NCBI RefSeq assembly: GCF_000008185.1 | Contig: NC_002967.9 | Span: 1,488,001 to 1,552,000 of the forward strand | Direction of reading: 5' to 3' | DNA: 64,000 bases | Origin: Treponema denticola ATCC 35405 | GTDB lineage: Bacteria; Spirochaetota; Spirochaetia; Treponematales; Treponemataceae | In this document: positions 16,830 through 25,703 of the stretch, one piece after another | How positions within the stretch are numbered: position 1 is the first letter of the stretch | Layout: each line of letters opens with the position of its first letter | The notes under the pieces: model-generated | The model's database searches: none | Seen by the model: the letters and a program-made list of their open reading frames with translations, nothing else | What the model was told of the DNA's origin: nothing | Made by a program: the position numbers and the translations under genes

Positions 16830-18352
16830 TAACTTACAGTATACTCCAGAATTTGAGATAGTACAAGTTCTACATCGGCAAAATTCGAGATATTTTTAGA
16901 TAATCTTTTATTTAAATATGCAAAATAAGGTAAAAGAGCCGTTGTCAGCATCTTCTTATCCTTACAAGCCGGCGTTTTTAGATGACGTATAAATTCCTCA
17001 TATTGGAATATTGAAAAGTCTTCTTTTTTCCATACAGGGGAAGCGGAATTAAGGCTGATTACCCCTTTAAAAAAAGCTTTATACCCGTCTAAAAGAGCTG
17101 TAGTATAAGTTATTTTTCCGTTTTCTTGCGTTTTTTTTACTTCCGTTCTAAACATAAGGTCACAAAATTTTGTTTCCAAAGGCGAAGTTTTAGAAGACGT
17201 TTTTTCAAATTGCTTTGAAAGATATGTTCCGGCTGCATATGCCTTACCGCCGGTATAAGCAAAGTCCAAACCGAAAAATTCCAAATCTTTAAATCCAAGG
17301 GAAAGGGCAGCCGATCTTGCCGCAAGGGCGACAGTCCCGCTTCCTGTTTCCATATAAGGGAAGGGAGAAAAAAAGGAAGCATATTGGGCAAATGGATGGG
17401 CGCTTTTTGTAAAGAAAAAAGAATTGCCGTTTTTTAAGAATTCCCGCGCAAGAATCGGGTTTGAGCAAAGGTCAAATATACCTACGGTGCTTTTTGTAAA
17501 AGGTTTAAAACAATGGGCATAAGAAATATTTTGCGGGTCCATTGTCACAAAAAAATCTGCCTCTATTCCTGCCGATATTAAAACGGGAAAGGCCGTATCT
17601 GAAGCAAAAAGAACGATGGAGTCTCTGTATTTTTTTATATTTTCCAAAGCAGATTCAAGGCTCGGACCGGCTCCTAAAATATAGGCTTTTTTACTAGGAT
17701 CCGTTTTAGGAATAAACGGTCTTATTAGAGATGCCGTTTTTAAATTCTGCATAATATTCCGCATCCATATTTTACCGAAGGCTGCTTGAGTTGAAACATC
17801 TGCCTGTATTTTTTCTAATGAGGCTTGAATTTTTTTTTCGAATGTCTGGATTTTCTCATTGTAAAAATCTTCCCAAGGCCTTAAAATTTTTATCTCAAAA
17901 TTGCCGTGGATGGCCGGAATATAGCTATTGATAAATTCTTTTTCAAAGTTTTCAGATTCAAGAGGTGGTAAAAAAGATAGGTTCTTATTTAGAATAAGAT
18001 GTGAAAAATCTATAATTTTAAATAAGCTTTTAAAATTTGAAAAACTTGCTTCGGTTACGGCGCAGTATTTTGATTTAAAATTATTTAAGAAAAACTCTAT
18101 GTGAATACCCGCCCCCAATCCGCAAAAGAGAATAAAATTTTCGTTACCCGTAAAAAGTCTCGATGCTTCTTTTAATGGGTCATATTTAGAATGAAGAAGT
18201 TTGCCGTTTTTTAGCAAAGGAAGATCAAATCCTGTTTTAGATACATCCTTATCGGAAGAGTAATCGGAGTTATCATCGGAATTTATAATATCTTCGGCAA
18301 GTTTTAAATTTATTTTTTTTAATGCTTCTATATTCTTGTCAAAAAAATTCAT
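16829..18352 (-). CDS. DUF115 / Maf-like motility accessory protein (candidate flagellin glycosyltransferase)
   Basis: This 507-residue protein contains the DUF115 (6-hydroxymethylpterin pyrophosphokinase MptE-like) core: YILGAGPSLESALENI, then FASDTAFPVLISAGIEADFFVTMDPQN, and SGTVALAARSAALSLGF with FFGLDFAYTGGKAYA. Family members include the Maf motility-associated factors, which transfer nonulosonic acids to flagellin. In this window the flagellin genes lie about 14 kb away. It overlaps the upstream DUF115 paralogue by four bases (ATGA type) and its stop abuts the next start, so it sits inside an operon. Substrate and activity are inference from the family. Confidence 0.8.
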   Translation of the reverse strand: MNFFDKNIEALKKINLKLAEDIINSDDNSDYSSDKDVSKTGFDLPLLKNGKLLHSKYDPLKEASRLFTGNENFILFCGLGAGIHIEFFLNNFKSKYCAVTEASFSNFKSLFKIIDFSHLILNKNLSFLPPLESENFEKEFINSYIPAIHGNFEIKILRPWEDFYNEKIQTFEKKIQASLEKIQADVSTQAAFGKIWMRNIMQNLKTASLIRPFIPKTDPSKKAYILGAGPSLESALENIKKYRDSIVLFASDTAFPVLISAGIEADFFVTMDPQNISYAHCFKPFTKSTVGIFDLCSNPILAREFLKNGNSFFFTKSAHPFAQYASFFSPFPYMETGSGTVALAARSAALSLGFKDLEFFGLDFAYTGGKAYAAGTYLSKQFEKTSSKTSPLETKFCDLMFRTEVKKTQENGKITYTTALLDGYKAFFKGVISLNSASPVWKKEDFSIFQYEEFIRHLKTPACKDKKMLTTALLPYFAYLNKRLSKNISNFADVELVLSQILEYTVS

Positions 18353-19878
18353 GGTTTAAGCCTTCCAATTTGATTTTCTAAAAAGGAGCTTATTTCATCT
18401 TCAAGTTTTAGTTTAATTTCCGCTTCATTGTGACTATCTTTTTCTTTTAAAAATGTCATATAATTTTGAAAAGAAATAAATTCACATAATTCTTTTTCAG
18501 GACTGCTTAATTCTTTTTCCTTTGCACTTATTTTTATTTTATCAAAAAAAGTCTTGTTTTTTATTTCCTCTTTTATGTTTTGGTAAATTGCGGAAAGCAT
18601 GGCTTTTTTTTCTTTAGGAGTTTTGTGTTCTAGTCGCCTTACCTGAATAGTTTTTTTATTTGTGTTTTCTCGACCTCTTGTTTGAGCCTTAAAATCTTCC
18701 CCGTCTATTGATTTTATATTCCCTAAAGGTGGAAGGTCTTTTCCTATCCTAAAAAGTCTTTCAGCCCTCGGCACGGGTATTCGGCTGAACCATTTTTCGT
18801 AAGTTTTTAAGGAGCGCAGATCAAAATTCGATATAGCTGCAAAAGTGGATAGAGTATCTAAGCGGTTTGCTTTAATTTCTTTTTGTATTTGACTTTCATG
18901 GGGAGAACAATGGGAAAAGCCCTTTGATTCCTTTAAATCCAAGCCTGCAATAAAGATTTTTCCTCCGGCCTCGTCTAAGAGAAGTTCTATTGCTGTACCG
19001 GACACCGTTCCGTTTCTTTTTGCCGGAATTGGAGTAATACCTAAGTTTGTAAAAAAAAGATTTTCAAGGCTTGAGCCGTAGCTTAAAAAAAGACAGTTAT
19101 TGTTTTTTAGAATCTGATAAGGAATTTTTGCTTCCAACGGGAAGGCTAGGGCAGTCTCTTTAAATTTTTCATCCTTTAAATATTTTAAGTGATTTGCCGC
19201 CCAAAATCCCCCGTCAGTCGATACACATAGATCAAGCTTTATATTACGGCTTAAGACGGCAGGCAGGGCTGAAGCCGCTGCCATGTTAAATATTTCGTTT
19301 ATATTGTCAGAGTAATTATCCAAGACCTCATCTAAACTAGGGCCGGCCCCTGCAAAAAAAGAGGGTTCGTTATTTTCAATATTATTTTCACCAAAAAAAT
19401 CGAGATTGACGGGTTTTTCGGTAAAGATAAAATTATCGCCCATATTTTTAAGCCATCTTTTTCCAAAAAAACTTCTTGTCGCTATCAGGCTCTGTATTAT
19501 TTTTACGGCTTCGGATATCTCCTTCCATACCCAAGAAGCCGAATCAGGCCAAACTTTTTCTGCCGGCTTCCAAGGTAAAAACAAAGTAGACGATAAAAAT
19601 TCATCCGGAATATTATTGACCAAAAAAAAAGACGGATTCCCTGAAGCCGGTCTCCAAACTCTATCCCAGAATTTATCCGACTCCAAAAAATAATTGTCCG
19701 TGTACCTCATGGCCATCAATTTAGCTTTAGGAAATTTTTTACGTAAAGCCGATGCAAGGTAAGATTCTCCGGGTTCCGTGATAACGATAATTTTAGGATT
19801 TCCCTGTATTGTATCGGAAAACCTTTCGGCTTCTTTTTGAGGGTTATATGAAGAGTGTAATTTAACTTGTTTTATCAT
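18349..19878 (-). CDS. DUF115 / Maf-like protein, paralogue of its neighbour
   Basis: This is a 509-residue paralogue of the next gene, with AGAGPSLDEVLDNYSDNI, then MAAASALPAVLSRNIKLDLCVSTDGGFWAANHL and later GTVSGTAIELLLDEAGGKIFIAGLDL. The order of blocks is the same as in the neighbour, but overall similarity is modest, so the duplication is old. The C-terminal ~120 residues are lysine- and glutamate-rich. It overlaps the start of the preceding gene's end by 17 bases and the following gene by four. A role in flagellin or surface glycosylation is inferred from the family. Confidence 0.75.
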   Translation of the reverse strand: MIKQVKLHSSYNPQKEAERFSDTIQGNPKIIVITEPGESYLASALRKKFPKAKLMAMRYTDNYFLESDKFWDRVWRPASGNPSFFLVNNIPDEFLSSTLFLPWKPAEKVWPDSASWVWKEISEAVKIIQSLIATRSFFGKRWLKNMGDNFIFTEKPVNLDFFGENNIENNEPSFFAGAGPSLDEVLDNYSDNINEIFNMAAASALPAVLSRNIKLDLCVSTDGGFWAANHLKYLKDEKFKETALAFPLEAKIPYQILKNNNCLFLSYGSSLENLFFTNLGITPIPAKRNGTVSGTAIELLLDEAGGKIFIAGLDLKESKGFSHCSPHESQIQKEIKANRLDTLSTFAAISNFDLRSLKTYEKWFSRIPVPRAERLFRIGKDLPPLGNIKSIDGEDFKAQTRGRENTNKKTIQVRRLEHKTPKEKKAMLSAIYQNIKEEIKNKTFFDKIKISAKEKELSSPEKELCEFISFQNYMTFLKEKDSHNEAEIKLKLEDEISSFLENQIGRLKP

Positions 19879-20797
19879 TTATCACGGCCTTAAAAAAAGT
19901 TTTTATCTCGTTTATATCTTTTGAGGTTCCTGTGTAGTCCATCAAGATTTTAGAGCAGATGTCTTCTCCATAAATCTTGGATAAGCTTGCCGTTATTTTT
20001 TGTGTATAAATATCCATAGGCAGGGTTTCCGATGAGAATATTGATGCATAAAGATTATTATCCATACCTAACATTGCCATATTGGATTTTCCTATCAGGT
20101 TAAGAATTTTATTTATCATCGAATAATAAAGTTCGAGAGTATTTAAATCGCTTTGCAGTGTGACCCTATCGGTAAAAACATGTAAAAATGAGATTTTTAA
20201 TAAATGGGCCGTATTATTAAGGTTTAAGGCCGATTTTATTTTAAGCATTATCGTGTCCGTACCATACTGAAAAGGGTATACCGGCCTTGCCGTTTCTATA
20301 ATCTGTTTATATTGGTCATAGTACGGTAAAAATTCTTTTACAAGCTTATCCGCTTTTTCAAAGTCAAAGGCTTCTCTATAAAAATCTTTTTGCGATTTTA
20401 TTAAAAATAAAAAAGTTTTAGCTTCTTCAAGCGGATATAAAATAATATCCGTGATGCTTATATACTCCTGAGAAGAAAAGAAATTCTTTATCGAGCTTAA
20501 ATCCTTATTTGTAAGAGAATACCGGTTATTTTGCTTAGCTTCAAATCCTTCTATAATGCTTGAAGGTATCATGCACCTATGAAAAGTAGTTATATCCACG
20601 CCTGCAGCAAAACAGAGGTTATAAAAATCTTCATTGGCTTTTACCAAAAAACCGCCCTTTTCAATTTGGAGATTGTTAAGCAGGGCTTGAAAATTGTTTT
20701 TTGCATCAAAAAAAGGTGAATGAGGCCTTTCAGTCGGTGCTTGTGAAGGCTGATAAGCTTTTATACTTACAGCCTCCGCCTTCTGCCTCAATCCCAT
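19862..20797 (-). CDS. Conserved-looking protein of unknown function in the Maf-like operon
   Basis: The product has 311 residues and no signal peptide or membrane segment. It is predicted mostly helical, with hydrophobic positions spaced as in a globular protein. I recognise no motif or family. The start codon abuts the stop of the acidic protein gene (shared base region at 20797), and the stop overlaps the following DUF115 gene by 17 bases, so expression must be closely coupled to both. Given this context it may be an accessory factor for the Maf-like proteins. Confidence 0.6.
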   Translation of the reverse strand: MGLRQKAEAVSIKAYQPSQAPTERPHSPFFDAKNNFQALLNNLQIEKGGFLVKANEDFYNLCFAAGVDITTFHRCMIPSSIIEGFEAKQNNRYSLTNKDLSSIKNFFSSQEYISITDIILYPLEEAKTFLFLIKSQKDFYREAFDFEKADKLVKEFLPYYDQYKQIIETARPVYPFQYGTDTIMLKIKSALNLNNTAHLLKISFLHVFTDRVTLQSDLNTLELYYSMINKILNLIGKSNMAMLGMDNNLYASIFSSETLPMDIYTQKITASLSKIYGEDICSKILMDYTGTSKDINEIKTFFKAVINDKTS

Positions 20798-23181
20798 TAG
20801 GATATCCCCAGCTCATCAAAAAGTCTTTTATAGGTATCAAAGTATTCAGACTTTGCAAATTCTTCAATTTTTTCTTCAGGTAAACTTTCCAAAAGCTGAT
20901 CCATATATGTTAGAACAGACTTGATTTCATCTTTTAAATGAATCGGTAAGGTTTCGGTCTGTACTTTTTGTTCTTCTGCCGCACTCTCATTAAGCTCAAG
21001 TCTTGGAATATCCTTGGCAGCTTGATCAAGTTCTTCGGGTGAAAATACCGCATCTTCAAAGTCCGAAGCCTCATCATGGCCTTCTTCAATCTTTTCCGTA
21101 ATAGCTTCAAAACCGCTGTATTCATCGCCCAGAGGAATACTTTGTCCGTCAGGCAGCTCAAGCTCTGTGATAGGCATGTCAAAGTCATCCAGAATTCCAC
21201 CCTCATCAGTACCGGATTCATCCAAGTTATGATCTTCTAAAGCGGGTTCTTCCGTATCATCGGAAAGGAAATCTTCTATTTCAATCTCTTCGATTTTTTC
21301 ATCCGGTTCATCTTCAGTGTGTAGCTCTACATCTTCATCAAGATAGCTGATGTCATCAGTTAAGTCATTGATATGTTCAGGCTCTACAGCGTTTAATAGG
21401 TCATCATCGGCAAAAACTTCGGGCTCATCCTTAGTATCTTTCTCAATGTTATCATCATCGAGGAAAGCTTCATCAATTTCATCCAATGTTTCGGGTATTT
21501 CGTAATCTTTTTCCGTGTTTTCTTCCGTGAAATCGGCCGTTATCAATATATTATTAAGTTCATCTCCTGTAAGGGCGATTGTTTCATCTCCGTCATCATC
21601 ATTAAAGAATCCTGTTTTATCGCTCTCAGCTACATCATTTAAAATGCTGCCGGTTATAGTATTTTCTTGAGATGCCGAGATTTTTGACTCTTCCAATTTT
21701 TGTTGTGTTTGGGCCATTTCAAATTTCATATTTGCAAGTTCATTTTTGATGTCTACTAATTCGCTTGCAATTTGGGTTAAGATTTCGGTAGCCTTATCGT
21801 TTGCAATAATATTGGATTGTGTTGCTGCCGTTTGTGCCCCGTCATTTTTTTTGTGGGACTGAATTACTGAAAGGTCTTCCGTAAATTCTTCCGGTATTTC
21901 TTGGCTGCCTGAGTCTAAAAGATCATTTTCAAGGGCTTCAATATCGTCAAAAAACATATTGTCATTTTCTTCAACGGCTTTTTCCGTTTCTGCCTGGGCT
22001 GCCGACTCTCCCATAACGCTATCCAACATTGAGTCAAAATCATCGATTACTTCTGTTTTTTCTTCCATATCTGCAGCAGAAGAGTCAGCCATAATTTTTT
22101 GATTTTCTTTTCGAATTTCGTCTATATTACCTGCTTCTATTATGGTGCTTTCTATTACCAAGCCATCATCTTCTTTCTTTTCTTCTTCAGTATTTTCAAG
22201 TTCTTTTGCTTCTTCAAATTCCGAAATTCCGCTGAATATTTCGACATCTTCTAAGTCATCATCGCCGCCCATAGTTTTACCTGCAAGAGAGCTTATATCC
22301 GAGTATTCATCTACTGTAATATTAAGAGGAATTTCATCCGTGAGTTCTTCTATATTTTCTTTATCGGTTTCACTATCAGCTTCGAGCTCGTCTAAAATTT
22401 CATCAAAATCGGATATATCGTCAATCGTCCTTTCAGGTAAATTTTCAATATCTAAAGTTTTGTTTTCTGCTGAGGTTTCACTTGTATCAGGTTCATCCGA
22501 GCTTATTTCAAAGCTTTCGTTTCCTTCAAAATCTATGGCATCGCTTCCCTTTGTTTCCAAATAGTCTTCGTCAAAAGAAAGATCCAGTTTTATATTGTTA
22601 TCCGGTTCAAGGCTTCCGTCTTCATTTTTATTCTCATTTTTGTCGGTTGATTCAAGGGCTTCAGAATCGCTTAGGAAGTCATCTAAATCAAGAGTTTCAA
22701 ATTCATTTATATCGGATGCGGTTTCTTCTTCAAGTTTCGGCATTACATCAAGATCAATATCAAAGCTATCCTTAGCATCTTCATCAATTACTACGGCATC
22801 AGCTTCATCAAAAATATCGAATTCATCTCCATAAATATCATCCTCAGAAGTAATACTTAAATCTTCAAGATGTTCTTCAGTTTTATTACCTTCATTGTCT
22901 ATAGTTTCAAAATTATTCAATGTTGTTAATTCTTCAAACTCTAAAGGCTCATCCGAATTATCTAAGTTTATAATATCATGGTCGTCAAATTCCAATATGT
23001 CGTTTTCAAAAGGAGCCTCAGCATTCTCATTTTCTACAGGCAACACACTTTCATAACCGTCTTTATGTTCAGGCCTTTTTTTAACCCATACACCATACAT
23101 ATCGAGATTTGAATCATCTTCAAGTTTTACCGGAAAAACCGAATCATCCGGTTCTTCAATTTTGTTAAAATCTAATGCCAT
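20797..23181 (-). CDS. Large, very acidic coiled-coil protein, unknown function
   Basis: The 794-residue product is dominated by Asp, Glu and Ser in long low-complexity tracts, with repeated short blocks such as LDDFLSD, EIEDFLSDD and DEFDIFDE. Around residues 465-505 there is one clear helical heptad segment (IASELVDIKNELANMKFEM). The last ~50 residues form an ordered-looking domain (LKDEIKSVLTYMDQLLESLP then EYFDTYKRLFDELGIS). It has no signal peptide or membrane helix. A GGGAGAA ribosome-binding site and a TTTACA/TATAAT promoter are upstream, so this gene leads the five-gene unit. It looks like a disordered cytoplasmic scaffold ending in a docking domain. Confidence 0.65.
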   Translation of the reverse strand: MALDFNKIEEPDDSVFPVKLEDDSNLDMYGVWVKKRPEHKDGYESVLPVENENAEAPFENDILEFDDHDIINLDNSDEPLEFEELTTLNNFETIDNEGNKTEEHLEDLSITSEDDIYGDEFDIFDEADAVVIDEDAKDSFDIDLDVMPKLEEETASDINEFETLDLDDFLSDSEALESTDKNENKNEDGSLEPDNNIKLDLSFDEDYLETKGSDAIDFEGNESFEISSDEPDTSETSAENKTLDIENLPERTIDDISDFDEILDELEADSETDKENIEELTDEIPLNITVDEYSDISSLAGKTMGGDDDLEDVEIFSGISEFEEAKELENTEEEKKEDDGLVIESTIIEAGNIDEIRKENQKIMADSSAADMEEKTEVIDDFDSMLDSVMGESAAQAETEKAVEENDNMFFDDIEALENDLLDSGSQEIPEEFTEDLSVIQSHKKNDGAQTAATQSNIIANDKATEILTQIASELVDIKNELANMKFEMAQTQQKLEESKISASQENTITGSILNDVAESDKTGFFNDDDGDETIALTGDELNNILITADFTEENTEKDYEIPETLDEIDEAFLDDDNIEKDTKDEPEVFADDDLLNAVEPEHINDLTDDISYLDEDVELHTEDEPDEKIEEIEIEDFLSDDTEEPALEDHNLDESGTDEGGILDDFDMPITELELPDGQSIPLGDEYSGFEAITEKIEEGHDEASDFEDAVFSPEELDQAAKDIPRLELNESAAEEQKVQTETLPIHLKDEIKSVLTYMDQLLESLPEEKIEEFAKSEYFDTYKRLFDELGIS

Positions 23182-23210
23182 GCTATTCTCCCGTATAACT
23201 TATATCTATA

Positions 23211-23240
23211 ATTATACTATATATCGACAGAATTTGTAAA
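23211..23240 (-). promoter_or_regulatory. Promoter of the Maf-like operon
   Basis: On the minus strand TTTACA (23240-23235), an 18-nt spacer and a perfect TATAAT (23216-23211) stand about 30 nt before the start of the acidic protein gene. Confidence 0.6.
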
Positions 23241-23320
23241 TAACCTTAAATTATTTAGTCTAAATAAATTGTCAAAAAATTCAAGGAAAAAACATAAAAT
23301 GCCGTTATATATTTTAGACT

Positions 23321-23770
23321 ATGAAAATATATTTTAAAGTACTTATTCCCATTTTTATTACTGTTTTTGCTTACACTGTTTTGACCGTGTTTTTAGGTCC
23401 TAAGGGAATATATGCACAGCATTTTATAGAAGCTCAGCGGGATACTCTTGTAAACCATGTCCGCTCTCTTAGGCAAACCGGAGACGATTTGGACAGTTTG
23501 ATAAGAAATTTAACCTATGACCCTGAAACAATTGCTATTTATGCCCATGAACTGGGTTATATATATGATAATGAGGGAATAATTAAGCTTGTAAACTTTA
23601 ATTCCGGATTTGGGAAGGGCTTAAATCCCGGAACAATCTTAAAAATTGAAACTCCGTATTTTCTTTCAGATTACATATGCAAAACAATAGCGGCATCTTT
23701 AGGTATAATTGTTATCATTTTTCAGATGTTGGCGGTAAGAAAAGATGGTTATTTTAAAAAAAGATCCTAA
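23321..23770 (+). CDS. FtsB/DivIC-like septum formation protein (probable)
   Basis: This 149-residue protein has an N-terminal membrane helix (residues ~5-26), then a helical stretch (QRDTLVNHVRSLRQTGDDLDSLIRNL). DPETIAIYAHELGYIYDNEGIIKL follows, which resembles the end of the FtsB/DivIC module (a DPE..E..AR..LGY pattern before a small beta hairpin). Unlike typical FtsB it carries a second membrane helix near the C-terminus (about 118-138). FtsB-type proteins connect the divisome to septal wall synthesis. The assignment rests on this pattern and is moderate. It overlaps the next gene by 26 bases. Confidence 0.55.
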   Translation: MKIYFKVLIPIFITVFAYTVLTVFLGPKGIYAQHFIEAQRDTLVNHVRSLRQTGDDLDSLIRNLTYDPETIAIYAHELGYIYDNEGIIKLVNFNSGFGKGLNPGTILKIETPYFLSDYICKTIAASLGIIVIIFQMLAVRKDGYFKKRS

Positions 23771-24299
23771 ATCATTAGAAACAGCAGCTTCTGTCTTAAA
23801 AAAGGGTGAAATTATAATAGTTCCTACCGATACCGTTTACGGTTTTTCGGGTATAATGCCTTTTACAAAAGAAAAAATCATTAAAATCAAAAAAAGAGGG
23901 GCTGAAAAGAGTTTTATCAGCCTCATTGAAAAACCTCAAGATATTTATAAATATACGGATACTCCTGTTCCCGAAATCTTATTAAATCTTTGGCCGGCTC
24001 CTTTGAGCATAATAGTAAAGGATAAGGAGGGCAGGGGAACTTCGGCTTTTAGATGCCCCGATGATGTCTGGCTTAGAAATTTAATAGGAAAGACGGGTTT
24101 CCCCATTTACTCTACAAGCGTAAACTATTCGGGAGAGCCTGTTTTAAGTGATATTAGGGATATAATAAGCGAGTTTGAAGATAAGGTTTCGTTGATAGTT
24201 GACGGAGGAGAGCAAAAAGGCTTATCGTCCACGATTGTAAGCTTAACCGATAAGGAGCCTTGTATAATCAGGCAGGGTGCCTTAAAAATAAGTTTTTAG
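23745..24299 (+). CDS. tsaC: Threonylcarbamoyl-AMP synthase (Sua5/YrdC/YciO family)
   Basis: The 184-residue protein contains the YrdC fold signatures KKGEIIIVPTDTVYGFSG, KIKKRG, YSTSVNYSGEPV and GLSSTIVSL with IIRQGAL at the end. TsaC makes threonylcarbamoyl-AMP from threonine, bicarbonate and ATP, the first step of the t6A37 tRNA modification. The later-acting TsaB and TsaE are encoded at 28.8-29.9 kb in this window. The short form without a C-terminal Sua5 domain fits TsaC. It overlaps the upstream FtsB-like gene by 26 bases and ends by overlapping the convergent neighbour by four. Confidence 0.87.
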   Translation: MVILKKDPKSLETAASVLKKGEIIIVPTDTVYGFSGIMPFTKEKIIKIKKRGAEKSFISLIEKPQDIYKYTDTPVPEILLNLWPAPLSIIVKDKEGRGTSAFRCPDDVWLRNLIGKTGFPIYSTSVNYSGEPVLSDIRDIISEFEDKVSLIVDGGEQKGLSSTIVSLTDKEPCIIRQGALKISF

Positions 24300-25162
24300 T
24301 TTTTTATCCAGCGTACTTTTTTTATAACTTCATTTACCGAAACAAGGGTATTTCCGTGATAGACTATTTCGATATCTGTTTTTTCTCCGACTAAAATCTT
24401 ATTGTCGGCAGAAACCAAAAACTTCCATGAGGGGGTTTTCCCCATCTCTGCGGCCTTTTTGGCTATTTCGTCAGGTAAGTTAATAAATTGTCTTGGCATG
24501 GGCTTTCCTGACTGATTTATTGTCAGATAGCCTTCATGTATCCTTATTTGGAGCAGGATTGTTATTCCGCTCGAAAGGAGGGCTATTCCTCTTCCTCCCC
24601 TCATAAGTTCGACCCTTTCAAGCCCTTCTTCTCCTTGCCATGAGCCTGAAAGTATATCGATGTTTTTTACCTCTTCTACTTCTGAATTTTCCTTAGAATC
24701 CGAGTCCTCCGGATTATAGGTAACCGATAAATTAACCGATTTATCAAAAATATCCGATACAAGAACCCTCGAGTCCAATAGGATTAAATTGACGCTTTGA
24801 TAAATTTTAGATATCCGTCTTGTGATCTTATCCGACGAATTTTTTAACATAAGTTCAAGCTGTATTCCGTTTTCCAGTCCGGTGATTTTACCTGCAAAAA
24901 CATAATCGAAGCGCTGCTGAGCATCCGTTTCGGTAACCGGAGTAGAGCGCATATCTACAATATCGTATTTTTTTAATTCTTTTACAAAGCTGAAAATAGC
25001 ATTACTGATTGTTGCCGTTGTTTGTTCCGTTATATTTTTAGATTCAAGTTTAAAAACACCTACAGTAGGTGATGCATACAACATGCTTCCGGCTCTGACA
25101 ACCGGTATAGAAAGCATTAAAAGCAAAAATATTAAAAATCCGTAACACTTTTTTATCTTCAT
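24296..25162 (-). CDS. Exported protein of unknown function
   Basis: The 288-residue protein has a signal peptide (MKIKKCYGFLIFLLLMLSIP then a VRAGS-like cleavage region). Its N-terminal mature part, VGVFKLESKNITEQTTATIS, then YDIVDMRS and YVFAGKITGLENGIQLELML, resembles the pattern of periplasmic domains that read stress or lipoprotein status (CsgG/TolB N-terminal type), but I cannot assign it. The C-terminal half is beta-rich. It starts 3 nt after the smpB stop and so shares its transcript. From memory the same neighbour order occurs near smpB in T. pallidum. Confidence 0.6.
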   Translation of the reverse strand: MKIKKCYGFLIFLLLMLSIPVVRAGSMLYASPTVGVFKLESKNITEQTTATISNAIFSFVKELKKYDIVDMRSTPVTETDAQQRFDYVFAGKITGLENGIQLELMLKNSSDKITRRISKIYQSVNLILLDSRVLVSDIFDKSVNLSVTYNPEDSDSKENSEVEEVKNIDILSGSWQGEEGLERVELMRGGRGIALLSSGITILLQIRIHEGYLTINQSGKPMPRQFINLPDEIAKKAAEMGKTPSWKFLVSADNKILVGEKTDIEIVYHGNTLVSVNEVIKKVRWIKN

Positions 25163-25165
25163 TAT

Positions 25166-25630
25166 TTACTTACCCCTTATTTTTATCTCCCTTTGCATAT
25201 CTCTTTTTATGTCTCTATCTTTTATGTCTGCCCGCTTATCAAAGGTCTTTTTACCCTTACAAACACCTAAGAGTACCTTAACGATACCGTTTTTAAAGTA
25301 AAATTCCAAGGGAACAAGGGTATAACCTTTTTCCTCCACCTTTCGTTTTAATCTTTTTATTTCATCCTTTTTTAAAAGGAGTTTTTTTGGCCTTTCGGGA
25401 TCATGATTAAAAACGGAAGAGTAAATATACTCCGAAATATGAAAATTTTTAACCCATACTTCATTATCTTTAATTTCGGCAAAGGCATCGGGAAAAGATA
25501 TCCTTCCTTCTCTGAGAGATTTGACTTCCGTACCTTTTAAGACTAGGCCGCATTCTATTTTTTCTTCAACGGTATAATTAAAAAAAGCCTTTTTGTTTTT
25601 TGCTATGATTTTTACAGGTGTTTTCTCCAT
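25166..25630 (-). CDS. smpB: SsrA-binding protein (tmRNA partner)
   Basis: SmpB binds tmRNA and brings it to stalled ribosomes for trans-translation. The 154 residues show the family's blocks: AKNKKAFFNYTVEEKIECGLVLKGTEVKSLREG (split over residues ~8-40), HISEYIYSS, then DPERPKKLLL and GYTLVPLEFYFKNGIVKVLLGVCKGKK, with a basic tail. I place the start at 25630 although the frame is open further upstream. A perfect promoter (TTGACA, 17 nt, TATAAT) ends just 6 nt before this ATG, so a longer product could not be made from it. The mRNA would be leaderless. Confidence 0.95.
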   Translation of the reverse strand: MEKTPVKIIAKNKKAFFNYTVEEKIECGLVLKGTEVKSLREGRISFPDAFAEIKDNEVWVKNFHISEYIYSSVFNHDPERPKKLLLKKDEIKRLKRKVEEKGYTLVPLEFYFKNGIVKVLLGVCKGKKTFDKRADIKDRDIKRDMQREIKIRGK

Positions 25631-25636
25631 ATGCAC

Positions 25637-25665
25637 ATTATATTCATAGATTAGACACTTGTCAA
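25637..25665 (-). promoter_or_regulatory. Consensus promoter of smpB
   Basis: On the minus strand a perfect TTGACA (25665-25660), a 17-nt spacer and a perfect TATAAT (25642-25637) lie 6 nt before the smpB ATG. The predicted transcription start is at or within a base or two of the start codon. The -35 box overlaps that of the lepB promoter on the other strand. Confidence 0.75.
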
Positions 25666-25687
25666 CGATAGCGGAAAATGATATTAT
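25659..25687 (+). promoter_or_regulatory. Promoter of lepB
   Basis: TTGTCA (25659-25664), a 17-nt spacer and TATTAT (25682-25687) form the promoter. A GAGGGA ribosome-binding site precedes the ATG at 25704. The -35 box shares five bases with the divergent smpB -35 box. Confidence 0.65.
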
Positions 25688-25703
25688 GCATTGAGGGATA
25701 ATA

